From: Autumnicola tepida
GTDB lineage: Bacteria > Bacteroidota > Bacteroidia > Flavobacteriales > Flavobacteriaceae
DNA length: 64,000 nt
NCBI RefSeq assembly: GCF_031846485.1
Contig: NZ_JAVRHQ010000005.1
Location: 124,001 to 188,000, forward strand
Direction of reading: 5' to 3'
A program made the translations under genes and the position numbers. Below, piece by piece: positions 32,667 to 40,639 of the stretch (its first letter is position 1; each line of letters starts with the position of its first letter). The notes under the pieces are model-generated. The model did not search any database. It saw nothing but the letters and a program-made list of their open reading frames with translations, and was not told where the DNA came from.

Positions 32667-33353
32667 TTAAACTTCAGTTTTTTCGGGAGAGGCCTCTGCT
32701 TCCCCGGCTTTTTTGGGTGAAGGGCTATTTACCCAGTTTTCGATCATTTTTTTGCCCTCTGGCGTTAATACCGATTCAGGGTGAAACTGCACCCCGCGTA
32801 CATCGAATTCCCGGTGCCTGAGGGACATAATTTGCCCGCTCTCATCATAAGAAGTGGCTTCAAGCACCTCTGGCAGTTCCTTAAGAACAACCCAGGAGTG
32901 GTAACGGCCTACTTTTAAATCATCTGGCAAATCTTTAAAAACCGGTTCGTCTTTTACACAGAGTTTAATGCTGGTGGCTACTCCGTGATAAACCGCCTCC
33001 AGGTTGCCCAGCTTCCCGCCAAAAACTTCGCCTATGGCCTGTTGCCCCAGGCACACTCCAAAGATACTTTTTGTTGGTCCATATTTTTCAATAATTGGCT
33101 TTAAAAGTCCGGCTTCTGACGGAATTCCGGGGCCGGGAGACAATAAGATCTTATCAAAATTCTCCACATCTTCCAGTTGGAGCTGGTCGTTCCTTCTTAT
33201 GGTGACCTCGCAGTCCAGATCTTCAAGATAATGGACCAGGTTGTAAACAAAGGAATCGTAGTTGTCTATCACCAGTATTTTTTTTGCCCCGCTGCCTGAA
33301 CTTTTGCCGGAAGGGGAGGGGATGGTTTTTTCTAATTCTGAATTCTTGTTCAT
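32667..33353 (-). CDS. trpG: Anthranilate synthase glutamine amidotransferase subunit
   Basis: Supplies ammonia from glutamine to TrpE. It has 228 residues against about 190 usually. The class I amidotransferase core is intact: VIDNYDSFVYNL near 28-39, nucleophile Cys101 in FGVCLGQQAIGE, and VQFHPESVLTPEG with His-Glu near 193-205. The first 26 residues (with SPSGKSSGSGAKK) and the last about 18 (SPSPKKAGEAEASPEKTEV) are low-complexity and outside the fold. The gene lies 109 bp downstream of trpE. Confidence 0.94.
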   Translation of the reverse strand: MNKNSELEKTIPSPSGKSSGSGAKKILVIDNYDSFVYNLVHYLEDLDCEVTIRRNDQLQLEDVENFDKILLSPGPGIPSEAGLLKPIIEKYGPTKSIFGVCLGQQAIGEVFGGKLGNLEAVYHGVATSIKLCVKDEPVFKDLPDDLKVGRYHSWVVLKELPEVLEATSYDESGQIMSLRHREFDVRGVQFHPESVLTPEGKKMIENWVNSPSPKKAGEAEASPEKTEV

Positions 33354-33462
33354 AGTTTCTTCTTTTTTGCGTTAGGGATTGAGGTAGTGTTGGAGCTCTT
33401 TTAAAATTGGCAAATTTTAAAAAGCGACTACCGAAAGCCCGGCCCGCAGGGCAACGCCCACA

Positions 33463-34857
33463 TTAAACATCTTCTGCCAGTTCGAGCGCTTTGGTTAATG
33501 CTCCTAATTTATTGTACACTTCCTGCAATTCGTTTTCTTCTTTAGATTCTGAAACCACCCCGGCGCCGGCCTGGTAATGCAATTGGTGGTTTTTACTTAC
33601 AAAGGAGCGAATGATGATGGCGTGGTTAAAATTGCCGTCGAAATCCATAAATCCAATCGCGCCGCCATAGGCATCGCGGTTCACGTTTTCGTACTTTTCA
33701 ATAAGCCGCATCGCGCTGTGTTTGGGCGCACCGCTTAACGTGCCTGCGGGAAAGGTATCGGCCACCACCTGCATGGTGGGTGTACTGGGGTGCTTGGTGC
33801 CGGTAACTTTGCTTACCAGGTGGATGACGTGCGAAAAGAACTGGATTTGCCTGTAATTTTCGACTTTTACATTGCTGCCGTGCCGGCTAAGGTCGTTACG
33901 GGCAAGGTCTACCAGCATTACATGCTCTGCATTTTCCTTCTCGTCGGCAGCCAGTTTTTTGGCAAGTTCGGCATCCTGCTCGTCGTTGCCGGTACGTTTA
34001 AAAGTTCCAGCAATGGGATGAATTTCTGCCTGGCCATCTTTTACCACCAGCTGGGCCTCGGGCGAACTGCCGAAGATCTTAAAATCGCCGTAATCAAAAT
34101 AGAATAAATATGGGGAGGGGTTTACGCTGCGCAGGGCGCGGTAAACGTTGAATTCGTCTCCTTTAAATTTCTGTGAGAAACGCCTGGAAAGCACAATTTG
34201 AAAAACATCCCCGCGGTAACAATGTTTTTTGCCCAGTTTTACATTTTCTATGAATTCTTCGTCAGTCAGGTTTGAAACGGGTTCTTCCTGGCGGGAAAAA
34301 TTATAAGTGGCGAAATTGCGCACTTTCAGCAGTTGTTCAATTTCGGGGATTTTGCTGCTGGTATTATAGCTGTGGTCAAAAATATAAGCTTCGTTGTTGA
34401 AGTGGTTAATGGCGATAATGTTCTGGTAAACGGCATAATACATATCTGGGAGGTCCAGGTCGCCCTTTTTTTTGCTGATCTCAAGATCTTCGAAATATCG
34501 CACCCCATCGTATGCGATATAGCCAAAAAGCCCGTTGTTGATAAATTTAAAACCGGCATTTTCAGCTTTAAACTGCCTGGAGAATTCCTGGATTTTTTCC
34601 ACCACATTTACCCCGGCGTCTATATTGGTGGTTTTTGTGCTGCCATCTGGAAAGCTTTCCTCAATTTGCTCATTTTTAACCTTTATGGAGGCCAATGGGT
34701 TGCAGCAAATATAGGAGAAGCTGTTATCGCTGGCGTGATAATCGCTGCTTTCCAGTAACAGGCTGTTGGGATATTTGTCCCGGACTTTAAGATACACGCT
34801 TACCGGGGTAATGGTATCTGCCAGCAGTTTTTTATGAGTGGTTTTTAATTGGAACAT
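33463..34857 (-). CDS. trpE: Anthranilate synthase component I
   Basis: Forms anthranilate from chorismate with ammonia from TrpG. It has 464 residues. LLES at 34-37 is the tryptophan-binding motif for feedback inhibition. The catalytic chorismate-binding domain fills the C-terminal half, with IAGTFKRTGNDEQD, then AEHVMLVDLARNDL and PAGTLSGAPKHSAMRLIE. GGAIGFMDFDG near 409 is also typical. It is first in the operon, after a leader with three Trp codons and a terminator, so it should be controlled both by feedback and by attenuation. Confidence 0.97.
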   Translation of the reverse strand: MFQLKTTHKKLLADTITPVSVYLKVRDKYPNSLLLESSDYHASDNSFSYICCNPLASIKVKNEQIEESFPDGSTKTTNIDAGVNVVEKIQEFSRQFKAENAGFKFINNGLFGYIAYDGVRYFEDLEISKKKGDLDLPDMYYAVYQNIIAINHFNNEAYIFDHSYNTSSKIPEIEQLLKVRNFATYNFSRQEEPVSNLTDEEFIENVKLGKKHCYRGDVFQIVLSRRFSQKFKGDEFNVYRALRSVNPSPYLFYFDYGDFKIFGSSPEAQLVVKDGQAEIHPIAGTFKRTGNDEQDAELAKKLAADEKENAEHVMLVDLARNDLSRHGSNVKVENYRQIQFFSHVIHLVSKVTGTKHPSTPTMQVVADTFPAGTLSGAPKHSAMRLIEKYENVNRDAYGGAIGFMDFDGNFNHAIIIRSFVSKNHQLHYQAGAGVVSESKEENELQEVYNKLGALTKALELAEDV

Positions 34858-34924
34858 AGTTATCGTTTGTAATTTTCGCTTCGGCGACTTTAATTTTAAA
34901 TTTGCAGCTTTCCTTCTTTTTCAG

Positions 34925-34944
34925 ATTTCCGCTCTCGCGGAAAT
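34925..34944. repeat. Hairpin repeat between attenuator and trpE
   Basis: ATTTCCGC / GCGGAAAT, a perfect 8-bp stem with a TCTC loop, located after the attenuator terminator. It has no T run after it, so it is not a terminator; it may be a dispersed repeat. Confidence 0.5.
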
Positions 34945-34956
34945 GGCCATTTTATT

Positions 34957-34989
34957 AATAAAAAAAGGCTTGTCGTGAGACAAGCCTTT
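34957..34989 (-). terminator. Attenuator terminator of the trp operon
   Basis: On the minus strand AAAGGCTTGTC, a TCAC loop and GACAAGCCTTT make a perfect 11-bp stem, followed by a T-rich run. It lies 30 bp past the stop codon of the Trp-rich leader peptide and 107 bp before the trpE start, where an attenuator belongs. Confidence 0.85.
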
Positions 34990-35018
34990 GTATGGATTTA
35001 TACTATAGCAATGCAACT

Positions 35019-35075
35019 TCACGACTGTTGACGTAAATTGTTCCACCACCAAGTATGTACAGTAAAAATTTTCAT
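35019..35075 (-). CDS. trpL: trp operon leader peptide
   Basis: An 18-codon frame, MKIFTVHTWWWNNLRQQS and stop. Three consecutive Trp codons (TGG TGG TGG) in a peptide of this size, between a near-perfect promoter and a terminator upstream of trpE, are the signature of an attenuation leader. A ribosome stalled on these codons for lack of charged tRNA-Trp would alter folding of the RNA downstream. The ATG lies 5 bp past the -7 box, so the mRNA leader of this gene is very short or absent. It is below usual ORF cutoffs. Confidence 0.85.
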   Translation of the reverse strand: MKIFTVHTWWWNNLRQQS

Positions 35076-35080
35076 TGCCT

Positions 35081-35111
35081 CAAATATAAAGATGAAATTT
35101 TAAACGGCAAA
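35081..35111 (-). promoter_or_regulatory. Promoter of the trp operon
   Basis: Minus strand TTTG (35108-35111), exactly 19 bp, TATATTTG (35081-35088). This matches the Bacteroidota consensus TTTG-N19-TAnnTTTG without mismatch, directly before the leader peptide. Confidence 0.75.
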
Positions 35112-35137
35112 CATTTTTCTTCTTTTAGTTCATAAAA

Positions 35138-35171
35138 AGAGGCTGCCAAACATGGTTTTTTGACAGCCTCT
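35138..35171 (-). terminator. Terminator after the YceI gene
   Basis: Minus strand AGAGGCTG / CAGCCTCT stem with a loop of 18 nt that pairs partly (CA/TG), followed by TTTTT. It separates yceI from the trp promoter. Confidence 0.75.
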
Positions 35172-35200
35172 CCTGAAAATAAGCTATTTTCTGAAGGAGT

Positions 35201-35701
35201 TTAAAATTTTAATTCCACGTCAAGTTCAAAATTATCGTGAATGGTATTATCTCCAAGATTAGAGAAAAAACTACCTGAACCATATCGCACATTGTATTTG
35301 GTCCGGTCGATAACCACCTTTGCAAAAGCTGCATCTCCATTCCATTCCTGCTCAAAAGTCACCGGATGTGTGTTTTCTTTAATGGTAAGATCACCTAACA
35401 TCCCGTAATTGCCATTATCTTTCTTAACCACATTCTTGATGGTAAGTTTCGCAGTAGGATATGTATCTACGGCGAAAAAATCATCGTTTTTAAGGTGTCC
35501 TTCCAGTTGATTTTTACTGTCTCCGGAAAGATCTGTAACGGTAATTGAAGGCATATCTATTAGAAATTCGCCTCCAACAGGTTCATTATCCTGAAGTTCG
35601 AAATAGCCTTCTTTGAGGTTAATTGTTCCAGTATGAGAGCCAGCCAGTTTTTTTCCTTTCCAAATGACGTTGCTTTGTTCTGAATTTACTTCTTTTCTCA
35701 T
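35201..35701 (-). CDS. YceI-like lipocalin-fold protein, cytoplasmic form
   Basis: A 166-residue YceI family protein, a beta barrel that binds isoprenoid-like lipids in known members. Motifs include NVIWKGKKLAGSHTGTI near the N terminus, LEGHLKNDDFFAVDTYPTAKL near 66-86 and GDLTIKENTHPVTF near 102-115. No signal peptide is present, unlike the periplasmic E. coli YceI, so it is likely cytosolic. It is the last gene of a run marR-nitroreductase-yceI, a combination that suggests response to a small toxic or redox-active compound. Confidence 0.88.
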   Translation of the reverse strand: MRKEVNSEQSNVIWKGKKLAGSHTGTINLKEGYFELQDNEPVGGEFLIDMPSITVTDLSGDSKNQLEGHLKNDDFFAVDTYPTAKLTIKNVVKKDNGNYGMLGDLTIKENTHPVTFEQEWNGDAAFAKVVIDRTKYNVRYGSGSFFSNLGDNTIHDNFELDVELKF

Positions 35702-35773
35702 GATATTATAAATTAAGTGATTGTTTTACTAATTAATATTGTTCGTTTCCTCTATTGTAATGTTGAAGAAGAG

Positions 35774-36406
35774 TTATATATGGTGAAATAATTGTTTTTC
35801 GTTTTTCCTGACTTTTTTGGCATGCTGGGCCACATCCTTTTCGCTTCTGTAGCCGATGGTTGCAATCACCGTTGCAGACAAGCCTTTTTCTTTTAAACCG
35901 AGGATCTCGTTAAACTTTACGGCATCAAAACCTTCCATCGGGCAGGCATCAATCTTGTAATTTGCCGCGGCAGAGAGCAGGTTGCCGAGGGCGATATATG
36001 CCTGTTTTTCTGCCCAGGCTTTTTGATCTGAAGCAGATTGCTTAAGAACGGTATTTGCCAGCATGTCTTTAAAGCCGTTTAACTTTTCAACCTGTATATC
36101 CCGAATTTTACTGATGTTATCCAAATATGCATCCACATGTTCTTCGGAAATGGAGGTGAGGCTTGCGAAAACTATTAAATGTGAGGCTTCAGTGATTTGA
36201 GATTGATTGAATGCCACAGGCTGAAGTTTTTGCCGCATTTCCGGATCTTTTACTACCAGGACTTCATAAGGCTGCATGCCATAAGACGAAGCGGAAAGTT
36301 GAATGCTTTTAAGAAGCTTTTCCAGGTCCTTTGCTTCTATTTTCCTGGTTTGATCAAATTTTTTTGTGGCATAACGCCATTCAAGGTTCTCGATATATGT
36401 ATCCAT
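35774..36406 (-). CDS. NAD(P)H-dependent nitroreductase-family oxidoreductase
   Basis: A 210-residue FMN flavoprotein of the NfsB/NfnB group. WRYATKKFD near 10-18 is the phosphate/FMN-binding start, LSASSYGMQPYEVLVV near 36-51 the next FMN motif, and ACPMEGFDAVKFNEIL with IATIGYRSEKDVA near the C terminus complete the family pattern. It would reduce nitroaromatics or quinones. It starts 6 bp downstream of a palindrome that matches one upstream of the marR gene, so the MarR protein may repress it directly. Confidence 0.9.
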   Translation of the reverse strand: MDTYIENLEWRYATKKFDQTRKIEAKDLEKLLKSIQLSASSYGMQPYEVLVVKDPEMRQKLQPVAFNQSQITEASHLIVFASLTSISEEHVDAYLDNISKIRDIQVEKLNGFKDMLANTVLKQSASDQKAWAEKQAYIALGNLLSAAANYKIDACPMEGFDAVKFNEILGLKEKGLSATVIATIGYRSEKDVAQHAKKVRKNEKQLFHHI

Positions 36407-36411
36407 AATAG

Positions 36412-36423
36412 TTGTATATACAA
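36412..36423. promoter_or_regulatory. Putative MarR operator before the nitroreductase gene
   Basis: TTGTATATACAA, a perfect palindrome, 5 bp before the nitroreductase ATG. It shares the half-sites TTGTA-N2-TACAA with the site at the marR promoter. Confidence 0.55.
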
Positions 36424-36441
36424 TTGTTTATATAAAATTTT

Positions 36442-36894
36442 TTATTTTCTCATCTTTTCAAGCAGCTGGTTTAGCTGTTCGATTTCGGGCTCGGTTAAAT
36501 TCTCGGTAATTTTATCTTCAGTACTTTCGATCACGGGGTCTATATCTTTAAGAAGATCTAATCCTTTTTTAGTTATTGCTATTTCCACTTTTCGCCTGTT
36601 TTCAGCACAAATGCAGCGATCTGCCAATTTTTTATCCAGGAGCTTATCCACCAGTCTGGTTGTGTTGCTCATTTTGTTAACCATCCTCTCCTGGATGGTA
36701 TTGAGATTGGCAGGTTTTCCCTGCTGCCCCCGTAAAATTCTAAGAACATTAAATTGCTGAGTAGAAATTTCAAAAGGTTTAAGCGCATCTGCCACCATAG
36801 AATTAGCCTCAGTAGTGGCCAGCATCATATTAATGACAAGCTTCTTTTTTTTAGGCAGCGGCTTATTTGTTTTTAAAATTTTCTCTACGTTCAT
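36442..36894 (-). CDS. MarR family transcriptional regulator
   Basis: A 150-residue winged-helix repressor. The recognition helix region is PANLNTIQERMVNKMSNTTRLVDKLLDKKLADR (residues about 72-105) followed by the wing CICAENRRKVEIAIT, and the last helix EQLNQLLEKMRK serves dimerisation. The ATG at 36894 is chosen since the longer frame would include the promoter and operator. MarR proteins usually repress themselves and a neighbour in response to phenolic or oxidising compounds. The nitroreductase gene follows by 35 bp. Confidence 0.9.
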   Translation of the reverse strand: MNVEKILKTNKPLPKKKKLVINMMLATTEANSMVADALKPFEISTQQFNVLRILRGQQGKPANLNTIQERMVNKMSNTTRLVDKLLDKKLADRCICAENRRKVEIAITKKGLDLLKDIDPVIESTEDKITENLTEPEIEQLNQLLEKMRK

Positions 36895-36905
36895 GTTCTT
36901 ACAAC

Positions 36906-36924
36906 ATTTGTATGTACAAATATA
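36906..36924 (-). promoter_or_regulatory. marR -7 box overlapped by a palindromic operator
   Basis: Minus strand TATATTTG (36917-36924) is an exact TAnnTTTG. It overlaps the inverted repeat ATTTGTA-N2-TACAAAT (36906-36921), which a bound repressor could use to block RNA polymerase. Confidence 0.6.
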
Positions 36925-37056
36925 CAGCTGTTCTTTATAATTCATATAAAAATTAATGTTAAATTTTCAGTTTTAGATTCTTTAAAAGTATTTGAAAAAT
37001 TAAAGCGGATTCCGCTAACTTTCTTATTTTTATTCTTCATTTAAAAAAGGAAAAAA

Positions 37057-37374
37057 ATGATAGAGCTATCACAGGAAGAGTGGAGAGAAAAATTAGAAAA
37101 AGATAAAGATTCTTTTATTCTTGATGTAAGAACTGAAGAAGAAGTGGATGAAGGATACATTCCCGGATCTAAAAATATTGATATATATAAAGGACAGGGT
37201 TTTGTAGATGAAGTGGAAAAGCTTGACAAGGATAAAAATTACTATATCTACTGCCGTTCAGGAAAGCGAAGTGCCCAGGCATGTAATATTCTGGACCAGA
37301 TGGGGTACGCCAAAACCTATAATCTGGCGGGGGGATTTATGAACTGGAATGGAGATGTGGAAGGGGATGAGTAG
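37057..37374 (+). CDS. Rhodanese-like domain protein
   Basis: A 105-residue single-domain rhodanese, cytoplasmic (no signal). The active-site loop is CRSGKRS with Cys66 as the expected persulfide carrier; DVRTEEEVDEGYIPGSKNIDI near 23-43 is the family's first motif. It could move sulfane sulfur to an unknown acceptor. It is monocistronic, with a terminator 46 bp past the stop. Confidence 0.93.
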   Translation: MIELSQEEWREKLEKDKDSFILDVRTEEEVDEGYIPGSKNIDIYKGQGFVDEVEKLDKDKNYYIYCRSGKRSAQACNILDQMGYAKTYNLAGGFMNWNGDVEGDE

Positions 37375-37419
37375 GAATCCTACTGTAATGACTTCATAAA
37401 GATATTACGGAATGTTAAG

Positions 37420-37446
37420 AAGCACCTCTAAATTGGGTGCTTTTCT
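37420..37446 (+). terminator. Terminator after the rhodanese gene
   Basis: AAGCACC / GGTGCTT 7-bp stem with a 9-nt loop, followed by TT and a short T-rich stretch. Confidence 0.65.
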
Positions 37447-37559
37447 ACTTCTATATAATTAATAGGATTTTTTGTCGTTAAAAATATTAGGAGCCAGAGT
37501 AGTTTGTTTATATAATTAATATATTTACCCGCAAAGACTTCACCCTATAAATCTACAAT

Positions 37560-38243
37560 ATGATCAAGTACTTCTTATTTGTTCTTTTCGCTTCAGTTAC
37601 TCTAAGCAATCTGCAAGCGCAGGAATATAGTTTCGGATTAAAAGCAGGTATTAACCGTGCCATGGGAGGAGAATTAACAGGAATTCCCAATGGAGGGTTT
37701 AATGGAGATACTTTCCAGGCTGAATCAAATATTGGTTTCCACGGGGGAGCATTCTTTGAAATTAGGTTTGGAAAATTTCTTGTCCGGCCTGAAGCGATCT
37801 ACAATACTATTGAGACCGAATTCGATTTCCCTACACGGCCTTCTGTTTATGCTGTAGATAAATTAAGCATCCCGCTTCTTATAGGATATAATATCTTTGG
37901 CCCAGTAGATGTATATGCAGGTCCCGCTTATACAAATATTATTAATGCTACTCTGCAAGGGAATGAATTAAATAATTCTGAAGTAGTTGCGCAAAATAGC
38001 CCTTTATCAGCTCATCTTGGAGTTAAAGCAGGCTTTGGCAGGTTTGAAATAGACTTCAGATATGACAGGACCCTTTCTTCAGAACAAAATCAGGATGTTG
38101 ACATCGTTAATAGCCAGTTTGGTGTTAACAGGGCAAATTTCACTGACTCCCGCCTTAATCAGATCCTTTTAAGTTTAAGCTTTAAGTTATTTGACAGCGA
38201 AGCCAATCCTGGAAGAAGAAGTGGCAGAGGATGCTATTTCTAA
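37560..38243 (+). CDS. Outer-membrane beta-barrel protein (porin-like)
   Basis: A 227-residue protein with a signal peptide (residues 1-20, ending LQAQ) and strands alternating polar and hydrophobic residues: EYSFGLKAGINRAMGG, SNIGFHGGAFFEIRFGKFLVRPEAIY, FEIDFRYDRTL, and LNQILLSLSFKLF as a near-terminal strand. This is the OMP_b-brl type of Bacteroidota. The tail after the last strand (SEANPGRRSGRGCYF) is unusual since most such barrels end at the last strand; it contains one Cys. The function is unknown. Confidence 0.78.
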   Translation: MIKYFLFVLFASVTLSNLQAQEYSFGLKAGINRAMGGELTGIPNGGFNGDTFQAESNIGFHGGAFFEIRFGKFLVRPEAIYNTIETEFDFPTRPSVYAVDKLSIPLLIGYNIFGPVDVYAGPAYTNIINATLQGNELNNSEVVAQNSPLSAHLGVKAGFGRFEIDFRYDRTLSSEQNQDVDIVNSQFGVNRANFTDSRLNQILLSLSFKLFDSEANPGRRSGRGCYF

Positions 38244-38301
38244 GACCCAAAGCTTTAAGAAAATCCATTTGATTAGATATTACATGTTCCCGTTAAAACA
38301 G

Positions 38302-38346
38302 AGGCACTTTTATTCTATGTGCTAAAGCTTGGAGGGTGCCTTTTTG
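38302..38346 (+). terminator. Terminator after the beta-barrel gene
   Basis: AGGCAC / GTGCCT 6-bp stem with a 28-nt loop, followed by TTTTT. The loop is long but the T run is good. Confidence 0.5.
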
Positions 38347-39105
38347 CGAATACTTGAAGTTAAAGAATTGTTGCACTATTTAACTGGGAACCCGACCGTC
38401 AATTTCCTCTACAAAATTTCTTTCCTTCAAAAACTAAATCGGAAATTTCAATAATTTCCTACTTTGAGGAATTTCCTAAGTGGTGTCCAACTAATTATAG
38501 TTTCCGATAATTCAACTCTTCGCATCTCATGTTCTAAAACTAGAAGTGATTTTCTGAGGTTAATTCAAGAAATTTCCTCCTGTTTTAGCATTCATGTTTC
38601 TCTTTTCTGACGTTTTTCACCTGAAATCAAATATTCTGGCCACTTTCAATTTTAAATATTCTCCATTTTTCATGTACCTGACAGACAGAAATGAACAGTT
38701 TATCGAGCAAAATTTTAACAGAATTCTTGCGGTCTTTATTTAACTCAATTTTAACATTACTGAAGTGATTGAATTTTTTTCTTTTTTATGATACAGCGCT
38801 TCCTTTTGTTAATCTTTTCTCATTGAAAGGCCTTTTTTTTTGAATAAAACATAGCGTTAAATCAATTGTGTTAAAAATTATTCCGGAAAATTTGATTTTT
38901 ATTATTTGAAGAAGTTGCTCAGGAAAAGCTAATTGAAAAAATATTATACTTTTATTTAAAGCAATTGAGGGTGAAAACCAAGACCTGAATTTGCGCAAAA
39001 ATGCCTGGCTTTTCAATCTTCAAAAATTCAGTAATCCACATTGGGAGTTACTGCGGCGAAGCCGTGAAAGGTCCAGTGAAAAATCTTTAAATAAAGCATG
39101 TAATT
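38347..39105. other. Long AT-rich gap before the exopolysaccharide locus, no gene seen
   Basis: No credible coding frame on either strand. Within 38401-38577 the motif AATTTCC (or its complement) occurs five times, at 38401, 38441 (as GGAAATT), 38453, 38470 and 38571. The rest is AT-rich with T tracts; a TACTTTTA at 38947-38954 resembles a -7 box. A hairpin CGGCgaaGCCG lies at about 39055-39065, shortly before the first gene. This is probably the regulatory region of the locus. Confidence 0.6.
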
Positions 39106-40545
39106 ATGGAAATAAAAAACATTTGTTGTATTGGAGCAGGTTATGTTGGTGGGCCAACCATGGCAGTTATAGCTCAAAAATGTCCTGATATTAATGTTAC
39201 CGTTGTAGATATTAATGAGAAACGTATTTCTGCCTGGAATCATGAAAATGTAAATAACATTCCTATATATGAGCCAGGATTATCTGATATTGTTGCTGAA
39301 GCAAGAGGAAGGAATCTTTTCTTTTCCACAGACGTTGACGGTGCGATAGATAAAGCCGAGATGATATTTATTTCTGTAAATACTCCAACAAAGACCTATG
39401 GGATAGGAAAGGGAATGGCTGCAGACCTAAAATGGATAGAATTATGTGCCAGACAGATTGCTTGTATAGCAAAGGATGACAAAATTATAATTGAGAAATC
39501 TACTCTTCCTGTACGTACTGCGGCTGCCCTTAAGGATATTCTTTATAATACCGGAAATGGGGTAAAATATCAAATCCTGTCTAATCCTGAATTTTTGGCA
39601 GAAGGAACGGCTGTTCAGGATCTTTTAAATCCAGATCGGGTATTGATTGGAGGAGATATAGATACTGAGGAAGGTTTGGAGGCTGTAAAGGCGCTTTGCA
39701 ATGTTTACGCAAGATGGGTTCCTGAAAAAAGAATATTGACAACAAATGTCTGGTCTTCAGAGCTTTCAAAGCTTACCGCCAACGCTTTTCTTGCTCAACG
39801 GGTGTCGAGTATAAATGCCATGTCTGAACTTTGTGAAAAAACCGGGGCAGATGTTAATGAAGTTGCTAAAGCACTTGGGATGGATTCCAGAATAGGTTCA
39901 AAATTTCTCAAATCTTCAGTAGGATTTGGAGGGTCTTGTTTTCAAAAAGATATTTTGAATCTCGTATATATTGCAAAGTCTTTTGGATTGGATGAAGTTG
40001 CCGATTACTGGGAGCAGGTAATTATAATGAATGATCATCAAAAGAGAAGATTTGCTGATAATATTATTAAAACTTTGTTCAATACTGTGTCAGGAAAAAA
40101 AATCGCTGTCCTTGGATGGTCTTTTAAAAAGGACACCAATGATACACGGGAATCTGCTGCTATATACGTTGCTGATCATCTTTTAAATGAGGAAGCGGAA
40201 ATTGTTGTTTATGATCCGAAAGTTGAAAAAGATCAGGTTTATAGTGATTTAGATTACCTCAACACTAGAAGCAAGGAAGCTAATCGTAAGAATTTAAAAG
40301 TTTCTAATGATCCCTATGATGCCTGCAAAGATGCCCATGCCATTGCAATCCTTACAGAGTGGGAGGAATTTGTAGAATATGACTGGGAAAAAATATATGA
40401 AAATATGTTGAAACCCGCCTTTGTTTTCGATGGTCGAAACTTACTTGATGTCAAGGAAATGTTGAGGATAGGTTTTGTACTAAAAAGCATAGGTAAACCT
40501 CAGCCGATAAAAGTTATGGCAGATAATACTGCCCTGGCCAGCTAA
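39106..40545 (+). CDS. UDP-glucose 6-dehydrogenase, animal-like type
   Basis: Oxidises UDP-glucose to UDP-glucuronate with two NAD. It has 479 residues and starts with a Rossmann fold ICCIGAGYVGGPTMAVIAQKC-like N terminus. The catalytic cysteine is Cys278 in GFGGSCFQKD. The sequence follows the eukaryotic UGDH pattern unusually closely, with VTVVDINEKRISAWN, PIYEPGL, LFFSTDVDGAI, SVNTPTKTYGIGKG, WSSELSKLTANAFLAQR and KKDTNDTRES, rather than the shorter E. coli Ugd type. It opens the locus and provides the substrate of the UDP-xylose synthase encoded 1.2 kb on. Confidence 0.95.
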   Translation: MEIKNICCIGAGYVGGPTMAVIAQKCPDINVTVVDINEKRISAWNHENVNNIPIYEPGLSDIVAEARGRNLFFSTDVDGAIDKAEMIFISVNTPTKTYGIGKGMAADLKWIELCARQIACIAKDDKIIIEKSTLPVRTAAALKDILYNTGNGVKYQILSNPEFLAEGTAVQDLLNPDRVLIGGDIDTEEGLEAVKALCNVYARWVPEKRILTTNVWSSELSKLTANAFLAQRVSSINAMSELCEKTGADVNEVAKALGMDSRIGSKFLKSSVGFGGSCFQKDILNLVYIAKSFGLDEVADYWEQVIIMNDHQKRRFADNIIKTLFNTVSGKKIAVLGWSFKKDTNDTRESAAIYVADHLLNEEAEIVVYDPKVEKDQVYSDLDYLNTRSKEANRKNLKVSNDPYDACKDAHAIAILTEWEEFVEYDWEKIYENMLKPAFVFDGRNLLDVKEMLRIGFVLKSIGKPQPIKVMADNTALAS

Positions 40546-40639
40546 ATTCTCTTTCAGAATCGATAACGCCCACTTTTTTTCCCCTGAATACTTTTGGTGC
40601 AACTGGATTCATTTGGCTTAAAATTTTAATTTATCTTAT

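Noticed and set aside
34925..34944. Hairpin ATTTCCGC/GCGGAAAT as a second attenuator terminator
   Set aside because: It has no T run on the minus strand after the stem, unlike the hairpin at 34964-34989.
38786..39243. Short frames on both strands just before and across the start of the UDP-glucose dehydrogenase gene
   Set aside because: No domain or composition support; they overlap the dehydrogenase gene or AT-rich spacer.
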